The notes under the pieces were generated by a model that was not told the origin of the DNA, did no database searches, and saw only the letters and a program-made list of their open reading frames with translations. A stretch of 63,659 nt of DNA from Alphaproteobacteria bacterium (GTDB lineage: Bacteria > Pseudomonadota > Alphaproteobacteria > GCA-2731375), in contig JASLMH010000003.1 in the NCBI GenBank assembly GCA_030746635.1, positions 1-63,659 on the forward strand, given 5' to 3'. Made by a program: the position numbers and the translations under genes. Positions 1-8,286 of the stretch are shown piece after piece; position 1 is the stretch's first letter; each line of letters starts with the position of its first letter.

Positions 1-914
1 TGGGCGTGCTCCACCTGGAGTTGGGCGACCCGGCGGCGGCGGAAAAGGAACTGCTGCGGGCCCAGAGGCTCGGCGTCGGGCGGCAGCGGATCATCGAGCC
101 GCTGAACCAGGCCCGCCTGCGGTTGGGCAAGTTCCGCGAGGTTCTCACCCAGGCCCTGGTGGCGAAGGACGATCCACCGACCCGGGCGGTTGCCATTCAG
201 GTCCTGCGCGGCCGGGCCCATGGTGGCCTGGAGGAATGGGATGCGGCGCGCAAGGCATTCGAAGCGGCGCTGACGCTCGATCCGGACCACCTGGCGGCGC
301 TGGTGCTGCTGGGCCGCGTCGCCCTGGCGCGCAAGGACATCGACAAGGCCAACGAGATCCTCGCGCGCGCCAGGGACCTGGCGCCCTACGACACAGATAT
401 ATTGGCGCTCGAAGGCGCCGTGGCGGTCAGGAACGAGCAATACGAGGTGGCGGCGACGGCTCTGGCCCAGGCCGCCGCCAACCGCCCGGAGAATCCGGGC
501 TATCTGCTGGCCCTGGGCGAAGCCTACCTTATGGCCGGGCGGCCGGCGAAAGCACTGGCACCGCTGACCGAGGCGCTGGAGATCAACGACCGCATCTACC
601 TCGCCTATTATTTGCGCGGCGTCGCCTACTATGAACTGAAAAACTACGAGCAGGCGGAGGAGGAAACCCGGGTGGCGCTGAGCCATGCCTCGAAGTTTGC
701 CCCAGGCTATTTCATTCGGGGCGCTGCCCGGCTGGCGCTGGGGAACTTCCAGGGTGCCCGCGACGATCTGAAATACTATGTCCAGGCAAGGCCGGACCAT
801 ACCCATGCCCGCAAGCTGCTGGCCGAGGCCAACCGGCGCACCGGCAGGTCGGAACAGGCCCTTGCGGGCGCCCGGGCATGGCCGAACAGAACCCCGACGA
901 TCAGGCGCTGTTGA
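1..914 (+). CDS. TPR-repeat protein, PrsT-like, 5' portion (partial, frame broken at its end)
   Basis: The reading frame is open from the left edge, so the true start lies outside the window; the first possible start is a GTG at 6. It encodes about 300 residues of tandem tetratricopeptide repeats (A-x-x-x-F-x-x-A-L-x-x-x-P type), with no catalytic motif. The style, and the PEP-CTERM proteins elsewhere in the window, fit the PEP-CTERM-associated TPR lipoprotein PrsT, a large protein linked to exopolysaccharide export. Homology stops near residue 290; the last dozen residues before the stop look like out-of-frame sequence. The next open frame continues the same TPR architecture one frame back, overlapping by 37 bases. 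I read both as one gene split by a single-base frameshift around 860-877 in a GC-rich run. A sequencing error is possible. Confidence 0.7.
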   Translation, partial: GVLHLELGDPAAAEKELLRAQRLGVGRQRIIEPLNQARLRLGKFREVLTQALVAKDDPPTRAVAIQVLRGRAHGGLEEWDAARKAFEAALTLDPDHLAALVLLGRVALARKDIDKANEILARARDLAPYDTDILALEGAVAVRNEQYEVAATALAQAAANRPENPGYLLALGEAYLMAGRPAKALAPLTEALEINDRIYLAYYLRGVAYYELKNYEQAEEETRVALSHASKFAPGYFIRGAARLALGNFQGARDDLKYYVQARPDHTHARKLLAEANRRTGRSEQALAGARAWPNRTPTIRRC

Positions 915-2113
915 ATTTGGCCGGAGTGGCGGCGCTTCGCCAGGGCGATCTGTTCGCCGGGCGTGCCTATCTGGAGGAATTCGCCCGCCATGCACCCGAG
1001 GACAGTGTTGCCCGCGCGCGACTGGGCTGGACCCGTTTCGCCTTGGGCGAAGGCGAAGCCGGACTGGCGGACCTGGAGGCGGCTGTTGGCAAGAATTCCA
1101 AGATGCCGCGCAGCGAACTCAAGGTCATTCGTCAGTATCTGGCGGCGCGGCGCTTCGACGACGCGCTGAGGGCGACGCGGCGCTTTCAGCGGCGACATCT
1201 GGATGATTCCACCGGCGTGATCCTGGAAGCGGTCATCCTGCGGGCGTGGGGCAAGGGGGACGCCGCGGCGGCAGTGCTCCATGAAGCGCAGGACAGCCGG
1301 CCCGGCGATATCCGCATCGCCCATCTACAGGCGGCGATCGCCATGCAGGGGCGACGCTTCGACGAAGCGCGCGAACACTACCATCGGGTCGTCGGGCGCG
1401 ATCCCGATCACGCGCCGACCCTGCTCGCCCTATGGCGCCTGGAGCGCCGGACCGGCAATCGGGCCGCCGCCGATGGCTGGCTGAAACGAGCACGCGAGTC
1501 GTTGGACACCGCGCTCAGATACGACCCCGATGATGTCACTGCAACGCTGCTGCGCGCGCAGGTCGCCCTGACCGAAAACGATACGGAAACCGCCGCGCCG
1601 TTGATCGAGAAGCTCGAGAACGCGGCGCTGATCGACCCGCGCGTGATCGCGTTGAGCGCGCGTCTGGCCGTTGCCGAGGAACGCCATGGCGATGCGGCAC
1701 GCACCTATCGGCGGCTCCTGAACATCCGGCCGTCGACCGCCAATGTTCTGCGCCTCGCCGAGGCCCAGCGGCGCGCCGAGCAGCTCGAGGGGGCAACCCT
1801 GACGCTGGCCAATTGGCTCAAGAAACGACCGGAGGATCATCGCGTCCGCTTCACCCTCGGCACCTACTATTTGCTGCTTCAGGCCTGGGCCAAATCACAA
1901 ACGGTCTTTGCAGCGCTGGTCGAAGCATTCCCGAAGAACCCGGTCGCCCGCAATAATCTCGCCTGGAGCCAATTCAAGCTGGGAAATTTGGAGGCGGCCC
2001 TGGACCAGGCGAAGCGGGCGCGCGAACTGGCGCCGGACAACGCGGGCATCAAGGACACCCTGGAGCAAATTCTGGCCGCGCAGCGGCAGGGGGCGGCGCC
2101 GAAGCGGCAGTGA
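878..2113 (+). CDS. TPR-repeat protein, PrsT-like, 3' portion
   Basis: The frame holds 411 residues of TPR repeats ending in a block 'NPVARNNLAWSQFKLGNLEA' followed by 'LAPDN' and a 'DTLEQIL' tail, which is the usual C-terminal signature of PrsT-type proteins. No ribosome binding site or signal peptide precedes the ATG at 878, and the TPR register runs straight on from the preceding frame, so this is probably the continuation of that gene rather than an independent protein. Likely role: periplasmic or membrane-associated scaffold in the PEP-CTERM/EPS system. The assignment to PrsT rests on general layout; a generic TPR protein cannot be excluded. Confidence 0.7.
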   Translation: MAEQNPDDQALLNLAGVAALRQGDLFAGRAYLEEFARHAPEDSVARARLGWTRFALGEGEAGLADLEAAVGKNSKMPRSELKVIRQYLAARRFDDALRATRRFQRRHLDDSTGVILEAVILRAWGKGDAAAAVLHEAQDSRPGDIRIAHLQAAIAMQGRRFDEAREHYHRVVGRDPDHAPTLLALWRLERRTGNRAAADGWLKRARESLDTALRYDPDDVTATLLRAQVALTENDTETAAPLIEKLENAALIDPRVIALSARLAVAEERHGDAARTYRRLLNIRPSTANVLRLAEAQRRAEQLEGATLTLANWLKKRPEDHRVRFTLGTYYLLLQAWAKSQTVFAALVEAFPKNPVARNNLAWSQFKLGNLEAALDQAKRARELAPDNAGIKDTLEQILAAQRQGAAPKRQ

Positions 2114-2158
2114 GGCGTCAACCCCGGCCGCCTGAGCGATCGCCGCAGCCGTTGCGTC

Positions 2159-3319
2159 TCAGAACACCCCATCCTCGCGCATCGCCGCGATGTCGCCGTC
2201 GGCGTAGCCCAGGCCGCGCAGCACCTGTTCGGTGTGCTGGCCCAGTTCGGCGAGTTCGAAGCGCAACTGCCCCGGTTCCTGGCGGAACTTCATCGGGATG
2301 CCGATATGCTCCCAGCCGCGCTCGTCCTCGACGATCATTTGGCGGTGGCGCAGTTGCGGGTCGTCGGCGCCCTGGCGCAGGTCGTTGAGGGGCGCGAAGG
2401 CGGCGTCGACGTCGGCGAACCAATCGCACCATTCGGCCTGGGTCCTGGTCCTGAAGGTCTCGGAGAGGAACTCCTTGACCGGGTCTTGGTTCGGGCCCGG
2501 CGGCGGCTCGCACAGCGGGATCAGGTCCGGCCGGCCCATCTTGTTCAGGATGGCGGCGGCGAAATGCATCTCGGCCCCGCCCAGCACCACCCACTTGTCG
2601 TCCTTGGTCTCGTACATGCGGTACATGGCGTTGCCGCCCCACGAGCGTTCGTGCTTGGCGTAGGGCGCCCGCTTCTCGGCGAACACCGGGCCCATGTTGT
2701 TGGGCATGGCGGCAACCACGCTGTCCATCATCGCCAGGTCGATATAGTCGCCCTGGCCCGTGTCCTTGCGCCGCAATAGCGCCATCAGCACCGCCGACAG
2801 GCCCATCATCGAGGACAGCATGTCGGCGTTGGCGATGGCCGGAATGGCCGGCCGGTCGTCCGGGCCGAGGTTGACGCTGAGAATGCCGGCATAGGCCTCG
2901 GTCGCCATGTCGTGGGCCGGCCTGTTTACGTAGGGGCCGTCCTGGCCGAAGGCCGAGATCGAGGCATAGACGATGCCGGGATGGCGGGCCGCCACCGCCT
3001 CGTAGCCGACGCCGAGGCGGTCGACCACGCCGGGGCGGAAGGCCTCGATCATGACATCGCAGCTCTCGGCCAGGCGCAGCGCCGCCTCGCGGCCGGCCTC
3101 GGTCTTCAGGTTGAGCTGGATGCTCTTCTTGTTGCGGTGGGTGTTGGCGAAGAACACCGAGACGCCGTCACGTTTCAGGCCGATCTCGCGGTTCGGCTCG
3201 CCACCGTTGATCGGTTCCAGCTTGATCACCTCGGCGCCGTGGTCCGCCATCATCTGGGTCAACAGGGGACCCGGCAGGAACAGCGATAAATCAAGGACAC
3301 GGATGCCTTCAAGTTTCAT
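2159..3319 (-). CDS. CaiB/BaiF (family III) CoA-transferase, copy A
   Basis: This 386-residue protein starts at the ATG before 'KLEGIRVLDLSLFLPGPLL', with an AGAAGAG motif upstream. Family III CoA-transferases move CoA between carboxylic acids through an acyl-enzyme anhydride on an Asp. The expected Asp is present in 'IDLAMMDSVVA'. The N-terminal 'GAEVIKLEPINGGEPNRE' and 'RNKKSIQLNLKTEAG' blocks are typical CoA-binding segments. Length is normal for the family. It is the last gene of a five-gene minus-strand run (TPR, MaoC, acyl-CoA dehydrogenase, CaiB, CaiB), 38 bases after the second transferase. The acid substrate cannot be read from sequence. The open frame extends upstream of this ATG, but the extra residues resemble no CoA-transferase. 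Confidence 0.9.
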   Translation of the reverse strand: MKLEGIRVLDLSLFLPGPLLTQMMADHGAEVIKLEPINGGEPNREIGLKRDGVSVFFANTHRNKKSIQLNLKTEAGREAALRLAESCDVMIEAFRPGVVDRLGVGYEAVAARHPGIVYASISAFGQDGPYVNRPAHDMATEAYAGILSVNLGPDDRPAIPAIANADMLSSMMGLSAVLMALLRRKDTGQGDYIDLAMMDSVVAAMPNNMGPVFAEKRAPYAKHERSWGGNAMYRMYETKDDKWVVLGGAEMHFAAAILNKMGRPDLIPLCEPPPGPNQDPVKEFLSETFRTRTQAEWCDWFADVDAAFAPLNDLRQGADDPQLRHRQMIVEDERGWEHIGIPMKFRQEPGQLRFELAELGQHTEQVLRGLGYADGDIAAMREDGVF

Positions 3320-3357
3320 GATGCCTACTCTTCTTTCGGTTCGGTTGGTTCGTTCGG

Positions 3358-4545
3358 TTAGACGGCGCCGTCGTCGCGCAGGGCGGCGACTTCCTCGGCG
3401 GAATAGCCCAGCTCTTCCAGGATCGGCCCGGTATCCGCGCCCAGCTTCGGGCCGGGCCGGGCCGGGATCGGTTCGCCCAGGCGGATCGGATTGTTCAACA
3501 GCTTCAGGCCCGGCCGGTCCGGGTGGTCGACCTCCTGGATGCCGCCGTGCTGGCGGAAGAACGGGCTGTCCAGGGCCTGGGCCAGGTCGTTGACCGGGCC
3601 GCAGGGCACGGCGCCGGCCAGCAACTCGATCCACTCGGCGGTGTCCCGTTGCTGCAACACCTCGTCCAGCAGTTCGGTCAATTCGTCGCGATGCTCGTGG
3701 CGGCCCTCGTAATCCTTGAACCTGTCGTCCGCTTTCCACTCGGGCCGGCCGACCTTGTCGCACAGGGTTTCCCAGAACCGCTGGTGCTGGGCCATGACGA
3801 AGATCCAGCCGTCCCGGGTGCGGTAGAGCTGCGAGGGGACGACGAAGGGATGGCCCGAACGGGCCACCCGGCCGGTGCGCAGGCCCTCGTTCAGATACCA
3901 AACCGCCGGATAGCTCAACTGGTGCATGGCGACGTCGAACAGCGAGACCTGCAGATCGCGCCCCTGGCCGCTCTGCCGCGCCTCGGTGATGCCGGCGAGG
4001 AGGGCGAACATGGCGGTGATGCCGGTCATGAAGTCGACCACCGACAGTCCGAACCGGGCCGGCGGGCCGTCCGGTTCGCCGGTGAGGTCGAGGAACCCGG
4101 CCTCCGCCTGCATCAGGAAGTCATAGCCCGGCCAGCCGGCCCGCTCGCCCTCGCTGCCATAGGCCGACAGATGGGTGCAGACCAGGCGCGGGTTTGCCGC
4201 CTTCAGGTCGTCGTAACGCAGGCCCAGCTTGGCCGGCTGATTGCCGCGCAGGTTGTCGATCAGGCCGTCGGCGCTGGCCGCCAGGCGGTGCAGCACCTCC
4301 CTGCCGCGGGGGTGCTTCAGGTCCAGGGAGAGCGAGCGTTTGTTGCGGTTGAAGGACTGAAAGAACTGGGAATCGTTTTCGCCCAGGTGATAGGGGCCGA
4401 TGCCGCGGGACATGTCGCCGCCCGTCCGCCGGTTCTCGATCTTGATGACGTCGGCGCCCAGGTCGGCCAGATAGCCGGTGCCGTACGGCCCGGCGCCGTA
4501 ATGTTCGACGGTGATGACGCGCAGGCCGGAAAGCGGCAGGCTCAC
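3358..4545 (-). CDS. CaiB/BaiF (family III) CoA-transferase, copy B
   Basis: Protein of 395 residues beginning at a GTG (before 'SLPLSGLRVITVEHYGAGPY') that overlaps the stop of the upstream acyl-CoA dehydrogenase in a GTGA arrangement, which implies translational coupling. It has the family hallmarks: 'GADVIKIENRRTGGDMSR', 'RNKRSLSLDLKHPRGREV', and the catalytic Asp in 'QVSLFDVAMHQLSYP'. It is clearly diverged from copy A, so the pair may form a heteromer or act on different acids. With the dehydrogenase and MaoC hydratase it likely activates, dehydrogenates and hydrates an organic acid as its CoA ester. Substrate unknown. Confidence 0.9.
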   Translation of the reverse strand: MSLPLSGLRVITVEHYGAGPYGTGYLADLGADVIKIENRRTGGDMSRGIGPYHLGENDSQFFQSFNRNKRSLSLDLKHPRGREVLHRLAASADGLIDNLRGNQPAKLGLRYDDLKAANPRLVCTHLSAYGSEGERAGWPGYDFLMQAEAGFLDLTGEPDGPPARFGLSVVDFMTGITAMFALLAGITEARQSGQGRDLQVSLFDVAMHQLSYPAVWYLNEGLRTGRVARSGHPFVVPSQLYRTRDGWIFVMAQHQRFWETLCDKVGRPEWKADDRFKDYEGRHEHRDELTELLDEVLQQRDTAEWIELLAGAVPCGPVNDLAQALDSPFFRQHGGIQEVDHPDRPGLKLLNNPIRLGEPIPARPGPKLGADTGPILEELGYSAEEVAALRDDGAV

Positions 4546-5723
4546 ACCGGGTTCCTCTCGATCAGTTGCCGGGCGATGATGATCCGCTGCATCTCGTTGG
4601 TGCCCTCGCCGATGCACATCAACGGCGCGTCGCGGTAATAGCGTTCGACGTGGAATTCCTTGGAATAGCCGTAGCCGCCATGGATGCGCATGCATTCGGT
4701 GCTGTTTTCCAGCGCCGCTTCCGAGGCGAACAGCTTCGCCATGCCGGCCTCCATGTCGCAGCGTTCGCCCTTGTCGTAGGCCCGGGCGGCGGATTCCACC
4801 AGCAGCCTGGCGGCCTCGCAACGGGTCGCCATGTCGCCCAGCTTGAGCTGGATCGCCTGATGCTGGCAGATCGGCTTGCCCATGGTTTCGCGCACCTGGG
4901 AATAGGCGGTGGCCTCCCGGAGGGCGGCGTTGGCGATGCCGACGCCACGGGCGGCGACGTTGATCCGGCCCAGTTCCAGTCCGCCGACGGCATGATGGAA
5001 GCCGCGCCCCTCCTCGCCGCCGATCAGGCAATCGGCCGGGATGCGATAGTCATCGAAGATCAGTTCGGCGGAATCGATGCCCTTGTAGCCGAGCTTCTCC
5101 AGCTTGCGGCTGACGGTGAAACCGGGGCCCTTTTCGGCGATGAACAGGCTCATGCCCCTATGCCGGGGCTGGGCCTCGGGATCGGTTTTCACCAGCAGGG
5201 CATAGCAACTGCCCTCGATGCCGTTGGAGATCCAGGTCTTGGTGCCGTTGATCACGTAGTCGTCGCCGTCGCGCACCGCCCGCATGCGGATCGCCTGCAG
5301 ATCGGTGCCGCAATTGGGTTCGGTCAGGGCCAGGCCGCCGCGGATCTCGCCGGCCGCGAAGCGGGGCAGGAACTTTCGCCGTTGATCCTCGGTGCCGAAG
5401 CGTTCCACCGCCGCCGACATGATCAGGTGGGAATTGAAGATGCCGCTCAACGACATCCAGACCTCGGAAACGGCGGTGACGATCTTGGCGTAGGTCGAGG
5501 CCGGCAGCCCCAGGCCGCCGTATTCCTGGCCGATGGTGGCACCGAACAGGCCCAACTCCTTCATCTGTTCGACCATCTCGTGGGGGTATTCGTCGGCATG
5601 CTCCATCGCCAGCACCTTGTCGCTGACATCCCGGTCCAGCCAGCGCCGGACCGCGTCCAGCAACTGCGTCTCGTCCTCGCTGGTGATGGTCTCGCCGGTG
5701 CGACTGACCAAATTCTCGCTCAT
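4542..5723 (-). CDS. acyl-CoA dehydrogenase (canonical EGT-type catalytic Glu)
   Basis: The 393-residue FAD enzyme oxidises an acyl-CoA to its trans-2-enoyl-CoA, passing electrons to ETF. Visible motifs are 'LTEPNCGTDLQAIRMRA' and 'GTKTWISNG' in the middle domain, 'QFGTMGKPICQHQ'-type helix (here 'VRETMGKPICQHQAIQ'), and the C-terminal 'HGGYGYSKEFHVERYYRDA' followed by 'IGEGTNEMQRIIIAR'. The Glu of EGT is the catalytic base used by most family members. A strong AGGAGG site lies just before the ATG, and the MaoC gene ends nine bases upstream. It is coupled to the CaiB gene downstream by a GTGA overlap. Confidence 0.95.
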   Translation of the reverse strand: MSENLVSRTGETITSEDETQLLDAVRRWLDRDVSDKVLAMEHADEYPHEMVEQMKELGLFGATIGQEYGGLGLPASTYAKIVTAVSEVWMSLSGIFNSHLIMSAAVERFGTEDQRRKFLPRFAAGEIRGGLALTEPNCGTDLQAIRMRAVRDGDDYVINGTKTWISNGIEGSCYALLVKTDPEAQPRHRGMSLFIAEKGPGFTVSRKLEKLGYKGIDSAELIFDDYRIPADCLIGGEEGRGFHHAVGGLELGRINVAARGVGIANAALREATAYSQVRETMGKPICQHQAIQLKLGDMATRCEAARLLVESAARAYDKGERCDMEAGMAKLFASEAALENSTECMRIHGGYGYSKEFHVERYYRDAPLMCIGEGTNEMQRIIIARQLIERNPV

Positions 5724-5732
5724 CTCGTCCTC

Positions 5733-6260
5733 CTAGCCGGCTGCAGCCGCGATCTTGTCCTCGACCCCATGGCCTCGTTTTGGCACCAGCACCGAGCGTC
5801 GGTAGCTCATCACCAGGCTGCCGTCCTGCTTGTGGGCGCGGGTTTCCACGCTGACGATGCCCTGGGTCGGGCGGGATTTGGATTCCCGTTTTTCCAGCAC
5901 TTCCGACTCGGCATAGATGGTGTCGCCGTTGAACACCGGCGCCGGCATCCGGATGTCGGTCCAGCCGAGGTTGGCGATGGCCTTCTGGCTGATGTCGGAG
6001 ACGCTCATGCCGGCGACGATGGACAGGGTCAGGGCGCTGTTGACGACGGGTTTGCCGAATTCGCTGTGCCGGGCGTACTCGGCGTCGAAGTGGAGCGGGT
6101 GCTGGTTCATGGTCAACAGGGTGAACCAGGTGTTGTCGGCCTCGGAGATGGTGCGTCCGGGACGGTGTTCGTAGACGTCGCCGACGTTGAAGTCCTCGAA
6201 ATAACGGCCGAACGACTCCTGATATCGGTTCGGTCCAACCTCTTTCGCCTCCGCGACCAT
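5733..6260 (-). CDS. MaoC-family dehydratase (hot-dog fold enoyl-CoA hydratase)
   Basis: Protein of 175 residues starting at the ATG of 'MVAEAKEVGPNRYQESFGRY', preceded by GGAGAAGG. The 'FEDFNVGDVYEHRPGRTISE' opening and the 'MNQHPLHFDAEYARHSEFGK' segment are the MaoC hydratase signature, with catalytic Asp and His in the 'N-x-H-P-L-H-F-D' stretch. The family hydrates enoyl-CoA esters, often R-specifically, or mesaconyl/methacrylyl-type CoAs. It lies between the acyl-CoA dehydrogenase and the TPR gene on the same strand. A second, divergent MaoC protein closes the plus-strand cassette at 9515-9982. Confidence 0.92.
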   Translation of the reverse strand: MVAEAKEVGPNRYQESFGRYFEDFNVGDVYEHRPGRTISEADNTWFTLLTMNQHPLHFDAEYARHSEFGKPVVNSALTLSIVAGMSVSDISQKAIANLGWTDIRMPAPVFNGDTIYAESEVLEKRESKSRPTQGIVSVETRAHKQDGSLVMSYRRSVLVPKRGHGVEDKIAAAAG

Positions 6261-6270
6261 GCACCTTCTC

Positions 6271-6921
6271 CTAGTTAGGCTGTTTGTCCGCCAGTTCCTG
6301 CAAATACTCGATTTCACTATCGCTGAACTGCGTGCCCATCTTCCTGCCCTTTTTGGCATAGTGAAGGGCTTTTCTGGCATCGCCGATGCCGAGATACGCC
6401 TTCACCAGGCCAAAGTACGCCGGTGGGATTTTCTCGTCCATGGCCAGCGCGGCTTCGAACATGGGAATGGCGTCCCGCGGCCGGCCGCCGGTTTCCAGGA
6501 TGCGGCCGTAGTCGACAAACAGAGCCGGGTCGTCGGTGACCAATCTGCGGGCCCACTCAAACATCTTGACGGCGCCGGCCAGATCCTTGTCCCGGGTATA
6601 CAGAATGACCGCGAAACCCCAATAGGCCCGGCCGTTACCGGGATTCAATCCCCAGGCCTGATTGAACCTTTTCATGGCCGTGGCATGGTCGCCCCGGCTC
6701 AAGTATTGCCAGCCCAGATCGACCGCCCTGTTCGAGGCGAACTGCACGGTCTTGTCGACCTTCTTCGCGGCGGCGGCATCGGGGGGCTCGTATTGCCCAG
6801 CCCGACCCGCACGGTCCATTTTGCCGTACATGAGACGCTCGCTCATCGGTCGTTTATCTGTCGCGGCGGCGCCGGATACGGTGACTAGGCAAAGCGACAA
6901 TAGCAGCAAGATGTATCTCAT
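6271..6921 (-). CDS. Exported TPR-repeat protein
   Basis: Protein of 216 residues with an N-terminal signal peptide ('MRYILLLLSLCLVTVSGAAA') and then TPR helices, for example 'NQAWGLNPGNGRAYWGFAVI' and 'FEAALAMDEKIPPAYFGLVK'. It therefore acts outside the cytoplasm, probably in the periplasm, as a protein-interaction scaffold. It is the promoter-proximal gene of the minus-strand CoA cassette, ten bases before the MaoC gene, which is an unexpected companion for cytoplasmic CoA enzymes. A GGGAGA-type binding site precedes the ATG. Function unknown beyond the fold. Confidence 0.8.
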   Translation of the reverse strand: MRYILLLLSLCLVTVSGAAATDKRPMSERLMYGKMDRAGRAGQYEPPDAAAAKKVDKTVQFASNRAVDLGWQYLSRGDHATAMKRFNQAWGLNPGNGRAYWGFAVILYTRDKDLAGAVKMFEWARRLVTDDPALFVDYGRILETGGRPRDAIPMFEAALAMDEKIPPAYFGLVKAYLGIGDARKALHYAKKGRKMGTQFSDSEIEYLQELADKQPN

Positions 6922-6965
6922 CTTCAGGGTCTCCCGATGTCGCCAAGAAAAAGGCGAAATTTTTT

Positions 6966-6992
6966 TTGACTTTCTCGCGCTTATTGTATCGA
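6966..6992 (+). promoter_or_regulatory. Candidate sigma-70 promoter for the plus-strand CoA cassette
   Basis: TTGACT at 6966-6971 and TATCGA at 6987-6992, spaced 15 bases, sit in the AT-rich part of the divergent intergenic region (6922-7116). An eight-base T run lies just upstream. The spacing is short, so this is tentative. The region must also carry the promoter of the minus-strand cassette, which I could not place. Confidence 0.3.
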
Positions 6993-7116
6993 TGCTCTAT
7001 AGAAGCACCAACACAGGGGCGCGGTGCCAGTAGCAGCGGCTTTGGCAACGACGGGGGATCGGGTATTGTCGCCGCGATTTCGATTGACGCGAGAGCAAGC
7101 ACGGACGGCGACGCAG

Positions 7117-8283
7117 ATGGACCTTTCCTTTACCGACGACCAACTGGCGGTGCGCGACACCATCGCCAAGATTTGCGAGAAGTACGACGACGAATATTGG
7201 TTGAGCCGCGATCGCGACGGTGAGTTCCCCGAGGACTTCGTCAAGGATCTGGCCGACGGCGGCTGGCTGGGCATCGCCATGCCGACGGAATACGGCGGCT
7301 CGGGCCTGGGCATCACCGAGGCGGCCCTGATGATGCAGACCATCGCCCAATCGGGCGCCGGTTTTTCCGGCTGTTCGTCGATGCACATCAACATCTTCGG
7401 CCCGCATCCCATCGTCGTGCACGGCACCGACGAGCAGAAGCAGCGCATGCTGCCGCCCCTGATCAAGGGCGAGGATCGGACCTGTTTCGGCGTTACCGAG
7501 CCGAATGCCGGCCTGGACACCACGCGGATCGAGACCAAGGCGGAACTGCAGGGCGATCATTACATCGTCAACGGCCGCAAGATGTGGACCAGCACGGCCC
7601 AGACCGCCACCAAGATCATGCTGCTGGCCCGCACCACCCCGCGCGACGAGGCGGCCAAGCCGACCGAGGGCATCACCCTGTTCTATACCGATTTCGACCG
7701 CGACTATTGCGAGGCGCGGGTGATCGAGAAGATGGGCCGCAAGGCGGTGGATTCCAACGCCACCTTCTATGACAACCTGCCGGTGCCGGTGGAAAACCGG
7801 ATCGGCGAGGAGGGCAGGGGCTTCTACTACATCCTGGACGGCATCAATCCCGAGCGCATCCTGGTCGCGGCCGAGGCCGTCGGGCTGGGCCGCGCCGCCC
7901 TGCGCAAGGCGGTGGCCTATGCCGGCGAGCGGGTGGTGTTCGACCGGCCGATCGGCAAGAACCAGGCCATCCAGCATCCCCTGGCCGATGCCTGGGCACA
8001 CCTGGAAGCGGCCGACGCCATGGTCTGGCGGGCGGCCAGCTTGTACGACGCCGGCCAACCCTGCGGGGCCGAGGCCAACGCCGCCAAGTATCTGGCGGCC
8101 GAGGCCGGTTACACCGCCTGCGAACGGGCGGTGATGACCCATGGCGGCATGGGCTACGCCAAGGAATTCCATGTCGAACGCTACCTGCGGGAAAGCTTCA
8201 TCGCCCGCATCGCCCCGGTCAGCCGCGAGATGATCCTGAACTACATCAGCCAGCACGTCCTCGAACTGCCGCGGTCCTACTAG
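7117..8283 (+). CDS. acyl-CoA dehydrogenase (catalytic Glu apparently relocated)
   Basis: Protein of 388 residues starting at 'MDLSFTDDQLAVRDTIAKIC'; the open frame extends upstream but the family homology begins here. Middle-domain motifs 'FGVTEPNAGLDTTRIETKA' and 'NGRKMWTSTAQ', and C-terminal 'HGGMGYAKEFHVERYLRES', identify it. The EGT-type Glu is absent: the segment reads 'ARIAPVSREMILNYI', with Pro 367 at that position. In its place, 'PERILVA' carries Glu 246 where isovaleryl-CoA and long-chain enzymes keep their base, by eye alignment. The substrate is therefore likely branched or otherwise distinct from that of the minus-strand enzyme. It is followed three bases after its stop by a CaiB gene. 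Confidence 0.92.
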   Translation: MDLSFTDDQLAVRDTIAKICEKYDDEYWLSRDRDGEFPEDFVKDLADGGWLGIAMPTEYGGSGLGITEAALMMQTIAQSGAGFSGCSSMHINIFGPHPIVVHGTDEQKQRMLPPLIKGEDRTCFGVTEPNAGLDTTRIETKAELQGDHYIVNGRKMWTSTAQTATKIMLLARTTPRDEAAKPTEGITLFYTDFDRDYCEARVIEKMGRKAVDSNATFYDNLPVPVENRIGEEGRGFYYILDGINPERILVAAEAVGLGRAALRKAVAYAGERVVFDRPIGKNQAIQHPLADAWAHLEAADAMVWRAASLYDAGQPCGAEANAAKYLAAEAGYTACERAVMTHGGMGYAKEFHVERYLRESFIARIAPVSREMILNYISQHVLELPRSY

Positions 8284-8286
8284 GGC

